Assembly: GCF_902726565.1 (NCBI RefSeq)
Contig: NZ_CACVAF010000012.1
Coordinates: 1-64,000, forward strand
Origin: Yersinia vastinensis
GTDB lineage: Bacteria; Pseudomonadota; Gammaproteobacteria; Enterobacterales; Enterobacteriaceae
Length of the DNA stretch: 64,000 bases
Reading direction: 5' to 3'
Shown: positions 57,581 through 64,000 of the stretch, one piece after another
How the letters are laid out: each line of letters starts with the position of its first letter
How positions within the stretch are numbered: position 1 is the stretch's first letter
Notes under the pieces: model-generated
Seen by the model: only the letters and a program-made list of their open reading frames with translations
Told to the model about the DNA's origin: nothing
Databases searched by the model: none
Position numbers and translations under genes: made by a program

Positions 57581-59545
57581 TTATGCATCACCAAAACGAC
57601 GACGTGCTGGCGCAGCAGGTGTTGCTGCATCATCACGACGTGGTGCTGATGAACGCTGAGCATCACGTGGTGGGCGACGTTCGCCACCACCGGCTGGGGC
57701 ACGATCGCTACCGAATGAACGACGAGGAGGAGCACCAGCACCATCACGACGTTCGCCGCCGAATGAACGGCCACCGCCACGACGCTCACCACCGTTACCG
57801 CCAGCTGGACGCTCACGGCGTTCATGTGGCTGTGCATCACCCAACAGCTGCATGTTCAGCGGCTTATTCAGGATACGGGTGCGGGTGAAGTGAGATAACA
57901 TTTCGCCCGGCATGCCTTTTGGCAGTTCGATAGTTGAGTGGGAAGCAAACAGCTTGATGTTACCGATGTAACGGCTGCTGATATCACCTTCGTTAGCAAT
58001 AGCACCAACGATATGACGAACTTCAACACCATCATCACGGCCCACTTCAATGCGGTACAGTTCCATCTCGCCGACATCACGACGCTCGCGACGCGCTGGA
58101 CGATCGCCACCATCACGACTGTCAGAACGGTTGTCACGGCGGCTATCACCACGATCACGGCCACGGTCGTTACCACGGTCATCGCGAGAATTGAATTCAC
58201 GCTGTGGACGACGTGGCGCTTCTGGTGGCAGGATCAAAGGACGTTCGCCCTGTGCCATTTTCAGCAATGCCGCAGCCAGAGTTTCAATATCAAACTCTTC
58301 TTCTGGTTGCAGTTTAGTCAGCAACGCACGGTACATATCCAAATCACTGCTTTCCAGTTGTTGGCTAACTTTAGCAGCAAACTTAGCTAAACGACGTTCG
58401 CTCAGCAGCTGTGCATTTGGCAGCTCAACTTCAGGAATGGTCAGCTTCATAGTACGTTCAATGTTCTGCAACAGACGGCGTTCACGGTTCTCAACGAACA
58501 GTAACGCACGGCCAGCACGACCTGCACGACCAGTACGGCCAATACGGTGAACGTAAGACTCTGAATCCATAGGGATATCATAGTTTACTACTAGGCTGAT
58601 ACGTTCAACGTCCAAACCACGTGCGGCAACGTCAGTTGCAATCAGGATATCCAAACGGCCATCTTTCAGACGTTCCAGAGTCTGCTCACGCAGCGCTTGG
58701 TTCATGTCGCCGTTCAGTGCAGCGCTGCTATAACCGCTACGCTCCAAGGTTTCAGCAACTTCCAGAGTGGCGTTTTTAGTCCGCACGAAGATGATAGCGG
58801 CATCAAAATCTTCCGCTTCCAGGAAACGTACCAGCGCTTCGTTTTTACGATAGCCACCGCCCACTTTCCAATAGACTTGGCTAATATCAGGACGAGTTGT
58901 CACGCTAGACTGAATACGTACTTCCTGTGGCTCTTTCATAAAGCGACGGGTAATACGGCGAATAGCTTCTGGCATAGTTGCAGAGAACAAGGCGGTCTGA
59001 TGTTCAGCCGGGATCTGCGCCAGAATGTTTTCAACGTCTTCGATAAAGCCCATGCGCAGCATTTCATCTGCTTCGTCCAATACTAAACCTTTCAGGTTGG
59101 ACAAATTAAGAGTACCGCGTTTCAGGTGGTCTAACAGACGACCTGGGGTGCCAACAACAACTTGTGGCCCCTGGCGCAAAGCGCGTAATTGAACGTCATA
59201 ACGCTGGCCACCGTAAAGGGCCACAACGTTAACGCCTTTAATATCTTTAGAGAAGCTCGTTAATGCTTCAGCAACCTGAATCGCCAACTCACGGGTTGGA
59301 GCCAGTACCAGCACCTGCGGTGCTTTCAGTTCTGGGTCGATGTTGTGCAACAGCGGAAGCCCGAATGCAGCAGTTTTGCCGCTACCGGTTTGCGCCATAC
59401 CAAGAACATCGCGACCGTTCAACAGGTGTGGAATACATTCCAATTGAATTGGAGATGGTTTTTCATAACCCAAAGTAGTCAGGGCAGAAAGAATAGGAGC
59501 AGACAGCCCCAAATCAGCGAAAGAGGTTTCAAGCTCAGTAGTCAT
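57581..59545 (-). CDS. deaD: ATP-dependent RNA helicase DeaD (CsdA)
   Basis: DEAD-box helicase for 50S ribosome assembly and mRNA unwinding at low temperature. Q motif ([11 protein letters not shown]), Walker [19 protein letters not shown] ([11 protein letters not shown]), SAT (ALFSATMP), ARGLD and [10 protein letters not shown] are in order. Residues ~440-500 and ~580-654 are Arg/Gly/Asp-rich RNA-binding tails around the DbpA-like RNA-binding domain ([20 protein letters not shown]). The start at 59545 ([13 protein letters not shown]) has GAGG upstream and overlaps the end of yrbN by 11 bases; an ATG five codons earlier lacks a ribosome site. 654 residues. Confidence 0.96.
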   Translation of the reverse strand: MTTELETSFADLGLSAPILSALTTLGYEKPSPIQLECIPHLLNGRDVLGMAQTGSGKTAAFGLPLLHNIDPELKAPQVLVLAPTRELAIQVAEALTSFSKDIKGVNVVALYGGQRYDVQLRALRQGPQVVVGTPGRLLDHLKRGTLNLSNLKGLVLDEADEMLRMGFIEDVENILAQIPAEHQTALFSATMPEAIRRITRRFMKEPQEVRIQSSVTTRPDISQVYWKVGGGYRKNEALVRFLEAEDFDAAIIFVRTKNATLEVAETLERSGYSSAALNGDMNQALREQTLERLKDGRLDILIATDVAARGLDVERISLVVNYDIPMDSESYVHRIGRTGRAGRAGRALLFVENRERRLLQNIERTMKLTIPEVELPNAQLLSERRLAKFAAKVSQQLESSDLDMYRALLTKLQPEEEFDIETLAAALLKMAQGERPLILPPEAPRRPQREFNSRDDRGNDRGRDRGDSRRDNRSDSRDGGDRPARRERRDVGEMELYRIEVGRDDGVEVRHIVGAIANEGDISSRYIGNIKLFASHSTIELPKGMPGEMLSHFTRTRILNKPLNMQLLGDAQPHERRERPAGGNGGERRGGGRSFGGERRDGAGAPPRRSFGSDRAPAGGGERRPPRDAQRSSAPRRDDAATPAAPARRRFGDA

Positions 59546-59615
59546 GTACACGTGCCTCATTAATAATGGCAGCCAGTCTACATAACTCGTCGAGAAAATT
59601 TTCAGTCATTTTCAT
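59535..59615 (-). CDS. yrbN: Small protein YrbN
   Basis: A 26-codon ORF between nlpI and deaD, reading [20 protein letters not shown] and ending ARVHDY. It matches in place and wording the short protein YrbN known from E. coli. Its stop (59535-59537) lies inside deaD, an 11-base overlap, suggesting translational coupling to deaD. Function unknown; too short for standard gene finding. Ribosome site weak. Confidence 0.82.
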   Translation of the reverse strand: MKMTENFLDELCRLAAIINEARVHDY

Positions 59616-59731
59616 TGAAAAGTGTGAACCGGCTCAAATTAGATTATAAAACGAACAAAAAGGCCATCACCCGTTAAGGTGATAAACTTTGGTAAAAACC
59701 AAGGTATATCAGGCTGATAGTTGTTCGTCAG

Positions 59732-60616
59732 CTATTGCTGGTCCGATTCCGATAGGTCGTCTTGTTCTTGGCCCAAAAGCGCCAATTCCAACAATGCATA
59801 GCGGTGCTCAACAAAGTTATGAACGTTGTTAGCTACCGTCAGTTTGAACAGCGCCGAAGCGGTGTCCTTGTCCCCCAGACTTAGGTAATGCTTACCTAAA
59901 TAGAAGTCAGTTTCACTGAGATGCTCAGCGAGCGAAGTGTTATCCGTTGCATCTGCCTTGAGCCTTTCCATCAGCGTTTTTTCGCTGATCGTGCCCAGGT
60001 AGAATTCGACAATATTCCATCCCCATTGCCCTCTGTCCGATTTTTCATAGCGCTGTTGTAGCGCTACTGCAGCTGTCTTAGGATCGATTTCTCTTTCCAC
60101 CAGATACAGCCATAACGAACGGAAGGGATCATTTGGATCGTCTTGATAAAACGCCTGCAGATCATCCTGCGCCAACGGGAGTCGACCGCCATAATACAGA
60201 GCGATACCCCGGTTTAAACGCGCGTAATTGTAAGTTGGATCAAGCTCTAGTACAGAATCAAACGCTTCATAGGCAGCATCAAAATTGCCTGCCTGCGTTA
60301 AATAAATGCCCAGATAGTTGAAAACTTCTGGCATATCAGGACGAATAGCTAACGCTTGCGAAAAATCATTTCGCGCTAGTGCCCGTAGCCCGAGGCTATC
60401 ATACAGCACTCCGCGCTCATATAAAAGCTGTGCGCGCTCATCATCCGTAAGTGCCCGACTTGCAAGGATTTGTTCCATGCGCGCCAGAATCACTTCCTGC
60501 TGCAACGTAGGTTGCAACGGGATTGCCAATACCTCGTCTTTACGCCAATCATGGTTGCTGCATCCTGCCAGCATGAGTGCTGTCACAACGTAACACCAGC
60601 GCAAGAAAGGCTTCAT
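59732..60616 (-). CDS. nlpI: Outer-membrane lipoprotein NlpI
   Basis: TPR lipoprotein that acts as adaptor for peptidoglycan endopeptidases and the protease Prc. Signal and lipobox [10 protein letters not shown] (Cys19). Tetratricopeptide repeats at ~60-165: [52 protein letters not shown] and [22 protein letters not shown] are each recognisable. 294 residues, the E. coli size. Between pnp and deaD, the conserved order. Confidence 0.96.
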   Translation of the reverse strand: MKPFLRWCYVVTALMLAGCSNHDWRKDEVLAIPLQPTLQQEVILARMEQILASRALTDDERAQLLYERGVLYDSLGLRALARNDFSQALAIRPDMPEVFNYLGIYLTQAGNFDAAYEAFDSVLELDPTYNYARLNRGIALYYGGRLPLAQDDLQAFYQDDPNDPFRSLWLYLVEREIDPKTAAVALQQRYEKSDRGQWGWNIVEFYLGTISEKTLMERLKADATDNTSLAEHLSETDFYLGKHYLSLGDKDTASALFKLTVANNVHNFVEHRYALLELALLGQEQDDLSESDQQ

Positions 60617-60697
60617 TTCCTACTCCCGAAGACAAACATTGGATAAATATCCTTTCATCCATTTGTTTAATACAAGAGCATCCTGCCCTCGAGATAA

Positions 60698-60729
60698 CAC
60701 TGCTCCTCACGAGTGAGTAAGGAGCAGTG
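60698..60729 (-). other. Strong hairpin downstream of pnp
   Basis: CACTGCTCCT (60698-60707) pairs perfectly with AGGAGCAGTG (60720-60729), and the loop TCAC-GA-GTGA can continue the stem. It lies 11 bases after the pnp stop; no T-run on the minus strand, so it may protect the pnp 3' end or reduce readthrough to nlpI. Confidence 0.6.
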
Positions 60730-60739
60730 AAATACTAAA

Positions 60740-62860
60740 TTACTCTGCTGCTTCTGGTGCCGGTGCTTCTGCGTCAGGAGTAGTAGCTTCTTTGATGCTC
60801 AGGCGGATACGGCCCTGACGATCAACTTCCATTACTTTCACTGGCACTTCTTGGCCCATTTGCAGATAGTCAGTCACTTTCTCTACGCGCTTGTCAGCGA
60901 TTTGAGAAATATGAACCAGACCTTCTTTACCACCGCCGATAGCAACAAATGCACCGAAATCAACGATACGAGTCACTTTACCCGCATAGATACGGCCCAC
61001 TTCGATTTCAGCAGTAATTTCTTCGATACGACGGATAGCATGTTTTGCTTTGTCACCGTCAGTTGCTGCAATCTTAATGGTGCCATCATCTTCGATTTCA
61101 ATAGTGGTGCCCGTTTCATCAGTCAGCGCACGAATCACAGAACCACCTTTACCGATCACATCCTTGATTTTCTCAGGATTGATTTTCATGGTGTAGATAC
61201 GTGGAGCAAACTCAGAGATATCGCCACGAGGTGTGCTGATAGCCTGTTCCATAACACCCAGAATGTGCAGACGCGCACCCTTAGCTTGGTTCAGAGCCAC
61301 CTGCATGATTTCGCGGGTGATACCTTCAATTTTAATGTCCATTTGCAGTGCGGTGATACCGTCACGGCTACCGGCCACTTTAAAGTCCATGTCGCCCAAG
61401 TGATCTTCGTCACCCAGAATGTCAGACAGAACAACAAAGTTTTCTTCGTCTTTAACCAGACCCATTGCGATACCCGCAACAGCGGCTTTAATTGGCACAC
61501 CTGCGTCCATCAGGGCCAAAGAAGCACCACAAACAGAAGCCATTGAGGAAGAACCGTTAGACTCGGTGATTTCAGAAACCACACGTACAGTATAAGGGAA
61601 CTCGCTCGGGCTTGGCATCACTGCCATCACACCGCGTTTCGCCAGACGACCATGGCCAATCTCACGACGCTTCGGTGAGCCAACCATACCTGTTTCACCA
61701 ACAGAATATGGAGGGAAATTATAGTGTAGCAGGAATGAGTCAGTACGCTCACCCATCAGCTCATCAATATTTTGCGCATCACGTGCAGTACCCAATGTTG
61801 CGGTAACCAATGCCTGAGTTTCACCACGGGTGAACAACGCAGAACCATGGGTACGTGGCAAGACACCAGTACGCACGTCCAGACCACGGATCATGTCTTT
61901 TTCGCGGCCATCGATACGTGGTTCGCCACGTAATACACGGCTACGAACTACATCTTTCTCAACGTTGCCCAGGATATCCTGAATTTCCGCAGCATCTAAC
62001 GTATCGTCTTGCGCTAAAAGTGTGTCAGTAACGTCAGCTTTGATAGCGTCAATTTGTTCGTAACGTTCTTGTTTCTCAGTGATGCGATATGCGTCACCCA
62101 GACGATCCGCAGCCAATACAGCAACACGCGCATGCAGCTCTTCGTTAACAACTTCTGGCTGCCAATCCCACTTAGGTTTGCCTGCTTGCGCAACCAGTGC
62201 ATTGATGTTTTCAATCACAACTTGCTGTTGTTCGTGGCCGAAGACAACCGCGCCCAACATTTGATCTTCAGACAAGATGTCTGCTTCAGATTCAACCATC
62301 AATACCGCAGCAGCAGTACCGGCAACAACCAAGTCCAGACGGCTTTCTTTCAGCTCGTCAGTAGTTGGGTTCAGTACATACTGGTCGTTGATGAAACCAA
62401 CGCGAGCAGCACCAATTGGGCCATTGAATGGAATACCTGACAGGCTCAGTGCCGCAGATGCACCAATCAGAGCCACGATGTCTGGGTTAACTTGTGGGTT
62501 AACGGAAACAACGGTTGCGATAACCTGAACTTCATTCAGGAAACTGTCTGGGAACAGTGGGCGAATTGGACGGTCAATCAGACGAGAAGTCAGTGTTTCG
62601 CCTTCACTTGGGCGGCCTTCACGACGGAAGAAGCTGCCTGGAATACGACCAGCAGCATAAGTACGCTCCTGATAGTTAACAGTCAGAGGGAAAAAGCTCT
62701 GGCCTGGTTTCGCTTTCTTTTGGCCAACAACAGTAACGAATACTGCGGTGTCATCCATGCTTACCATTACAGCAGCAGTTGCCTGGCGAGCCATCATGCC
62801 GGTTTCAATAGTGACGGTATGTTGGCCGTACTGGAATTTACGAATAATCGGAGTCAGCAA
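60740..62860 (-). CDS. pnp: Polynucleotide phosphorylase
   Basis: 3'-to-5' phosphorolytic exoribonuclease of the RNA degradosome. Two RNase PH-like domains (1-~220; ~310-550, with [21 protein letters not shown]), a linker helix, KH domain ([20 protein letters not shown], ~555-574) and S1 domain ([18 protein letters not shown], ~620). It begins with a TTG (62860-62858), giving [16 protein letters not shown], with AGGA eight bases upstream, as in E. coli. 706 residues. Downstream of rpsO. Confidence 0.97.
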   Translation of the reverse strand: MLTPIIRKFQYGQHTVTIETGMMARQATAAVMVSMDDTAVFVTVVGQKKAKPGQSFFPLTVNYQERTYAAGRIPGSFFRREGRPSEGETLTSRLIDRPIRPLFPDSFLNEVQVIATVVSVNPQVNPDIVALIGASAALSLSGIPFNGPIGAARVGFINDQYVLNPTTDELKESRLDLVVAGTAAAVLMVESEADILSEDQMLGAVVFGHEQQQVVIENINALVAQAGKPKWDWQPEVVNEELHARVAVLAADRLGDAYRITEKQERYEQIDAIKADVTDTLLAQDDTLDAAEIQDILGNVEKDVVRSRVLRGEPRIDGREKDMIRGLDVRTGVLPRTHGSALFTRGETQALVTATLGTARDAQNIDELMGERTDSFLLHYNFPPYSVGETGMVGSPKRREIGHGRLAKRGVMAVMPSPSEFPYTVRVVSEITESNGSSSMASVCGASLALMDAGVPIKAAVAGIAMGLVKDEENFVVLSDILGDEDHLGDMDFKVAGSRDGITALQMDIKIEGITREIMQVALNQAKGARLHILGVMEQAISTPRGDISEFAPRIYTMKINPEKIKDVIGKGGSVIRALTDETGTTIEIEDDGTIKIAATDGDKAKHAIRRIEEITAEIEVGRIYAGKVTRIVDFGAFVAIGGGKEGLVHISQIADKRVEKVTDYLQMGQEVPVKVMEVDRQGRIRLSIKEATTPDAEAPAPEAAE

Positions 62861-63084
62861 AGTAGTATCCTTATACTATGTGCGGTGCCGGATCGTATTG
62901 ACGATCTCATCCACCTATTACTATTACCTTCACACTGCATCCTCGCGACTAATGACAATCCTTAACTCTGATTGAGTTAAAGTCTCTCATTAGCCGCGCG
63001 AACCTCTGCACCGGAAGATCCTATTTTATAAAAATGTAAAACAACAACAATAATATACTAGCGTATTTTATCATTGCTTCTTAG
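62861..63084 (-). promoter_or_regulatory. pnp leader and rpsO-pnp gap
   Basis: 224 bp between rpsO terminator and pnp. In E. coli this leader folds into a stem cut by RNase III, after which PNPase represses its own mRNA, and the small RNA SraG is encoded here in the opposite direction. An imperfect fold (AACTCTGATTGAGTT near 62963-62977; ATAGTATAAGGAT near the start) is visible, but I cannot place RNase III sites or SraG ends. Confidence 0.5.
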
Positions 63085-63111
63085 AAAAAAGGGGCCAATT
63101 TGGCCCCTTTC
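63085..63111 (-). terminator. rpsO terminator
   Basis: Minus strand AAAGGGGCCA-AAT-TGGCCCCTTTTTT, 18 bases after the rpsO stop; a classic intrinsic terminator that partly reads through to pnp in relatives. Confidence 0.9.
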
Positions 63112-63128
63112 TCCCGAAACTCGCAGAC

Positions 63129-63398
63129 TTAGCGACGCAGACCCAGACGTTCGATCAGGGAAGTATAACGTGCTACATCTTCACGCTTCAGGTAGTCCAG
63201 CAGCTTACGACGCGTGGATACCATACGCAGCAGACCACGACGACTGTGGTGATCTTTTTTGTGCTCGGAGAAGTGACCTTGCAAATGGTTAATTTGAGCA
63301 GTCAACAGAGCAACCTGAACTTCGCTTGAACCGGTGTCATTGGCACCGCGACCGAAGTCAGCAACGATTTTAGCTTTCGCTTCAACACTTAGAGACAT
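63129..63398 (-). CDS. rpsO: 30S ribosomal protein S15
   Basis: Primary 16S rRNA-binding protein. 89 residues, with the family blocks [22 protein letters not shown] and [16 protein letters not shown] and the C-terminal [12 protein letters not shown]. In E. coli S15 represses its own translation by binding a pseudoknot over its start; the same upstream context is plausible here. Ribosome site GGAG before 63398. Confidence 0.98.
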   Translation of the reverse strand: MSLSVEAKAKIVADFGRGANDTGSSEVQVALLTAQINHLQGHFSEHKKDHHSRRGLLRMVSTRRKLLDYLKREDVARYTSLIERLGLRR

Positions 63399-63520
63399 GA
63401 TACAACTCCAAATATATAGATAAATTAAGACAGGCGCCGATCTCTAATTCAGCAACCCAATATGTAAGCCGCACTATTCTACTCTTTGAGCCGTGGGATC
63501 GCAAGATAGGCCGCTTGGAC

Positions 63521-64000
63521 TTACTCCGCGTATTCCACTACCAAACGCTTCGGCGCGACTCGACCATCTTCTGCAATCGTGCCAATACCAATGAAATTAC
63601 GCTCTTCGCCTTCAGTGATACGGACCATGCCTTCACTTGGTGCACCAGAAACATGCACTGGCTGCCCTTGTTTTACATAGGCAGCAACAGTCGGTAACAA
63701 GTTGACTTCAGGGAAGTTTAAGACGGCACTGTCCATCGGCAGTAGCAATAAATCCAGTTCAGGATTAGGTGAGCGCTCTTCTGCCTGCGCTTTTTCCACG
63801 ATCGCCGCCAACTGCTCTAAAGTCACCATCCGGTCACTTGGATAAGTGGCAACTTGCAACCGACGCAGATAACTCACATGGGCACCACAACCTAACAATT
63901 CACCCAAATCATCGATGATGGTGCGAATGTAAGTCCCTTTAGAGCAATGGATTTCCAGCTCAAGATCATTGCCTTCCCAGCGGATAAACAGCAGTTCGTA
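63521..64000 (-). CDS. truB: tRNA pseudouridine(55) synthase, C-terminal part
   Basis: Runs off the right window edge; 159 codons of the C-terminal half are visible. Frame is open to base 64000, reading [16 protein letters not shown], then [21 protein letters not shown], a TruB core block, and the C-terminal PUA-like domain ([39 protein letters not shown]). The catalytic aspartate lies outside the window. TruB makes pseudouridine 55 in the T loop of tRNAs. Upstream of rpsO-pnp, the universal enterobacterial order. Confidence 0.95.
   Translation of the reverse strand, partial: YELLFIRWEGNDLELEIHCSKGTYIRTIIDDLGELLGCGAHVSYLRRLQVATYPSDRMVTLEQLAAIVEKAQAEERSPNPELDLLLLPMDSAVLNFPEVNLLPTVAAYVKQGQPVHVSGAPSEGMVRITEGEERNFIGIGTIAEDGRVAPKRLVVEYAE

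Noticed and set aside
57574-57888. His/Val-rich ORFs on both strands in the deaD 3' end
   Set aside because: Shadows of the Arg/Gly-rich DeaD tail read in other frames; composition results from repetitive codons.

Overview
This is a 64 kb chromosomal window from a gamma-proteobacterium of the order Enterobacterales, most likely the genus Yersinia. The evidence is near-E. coli gene content and order in the housekeeping blocks (leuX-lptGF-pepA-holC-valS, rraB-argI, the yhb group, deaD-nlpI-pnp-rpsO-truB), plus six intergenic ERIC elements, two of them in the ~200 bp form with an internal insert that is familiar from Yersinia. An intact inducible ornithine decarboxylase operon (speFL-speF-potE) points to the ODC-positive Y. 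enterocolitica-like species rather than Y. pestis/pseudotuberculosis. Species is an inference; no database was searched.

Layout. (1) 1-5232 is an AT-rich genomic island end: a decayed nucleotidyltransferase-like gene, a cytosine-5 DNA methyltransferase divergent from an MvaI/BcnI-type restriction enzyme, and a dead P4-type integrase pointing away from tRNA-Leu(CAA) (leuX), the insertion target. (2) 5233-16008 is core genome: LPS export permeases lptF/lptG, pepA, holC, valS, an acetyltransferase, rraB, argI with tandem ARG boxes, and yjgK. (3) 16491-21566 is a five-gene peptide/nickel-family ABC importer. (4) 21567-24718 is the anaerobic ribonucleotide reductase nrdD-nrdG, with NrdR boxes and two inverted DnaA boxes upstream and an ERIC between the two genes. 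(5) 25111-32923 is a C-P lyase operon, phnFGHIJKLMNP, with no phnCDE transporter or phnO in it. (6) 32918-34262 holds yraR and yhbP homologues. (7) 34323-43687 is a polyuronate (alginate-like) uptake and cleavage locus: an ABC importer, one cytoplasmic and one exported PL5-like lyase, and a cytoplasmic heparinase II/III (PL15-like) enzyme around a 560 bp divergent control region. (8) 44241-48431 is speFL-speF-potE, including a 34-codon ornithine-sensing leader peptide. (9) 48546-56544 is the yhbQ/yhbS/ubiT/ubiU/ubiV/yhbW group, interrupted by an HlyD + two ABC-2 permease operon that has no ATPase. (10) 56955-64000 holds a small lipoprotein, deaD with the tiny overlapping yrbN, nlpI, pnp, rpsO and the 3' half of truB.

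How the parts work together: nrdDG, ubiTUV and speF-potE all serve anaerobic or acidic life in a gut-like setting. phn and the polyuronate locus widen phosphorus and carbon sources. The island end carries DNA restriction. The most rewarding places for a second look are the restriction-modification intergenic hairpin, which covers the restriction gene's ribosome site, the polyuronate locus, the nrdD control region, and the SpeFL leader.
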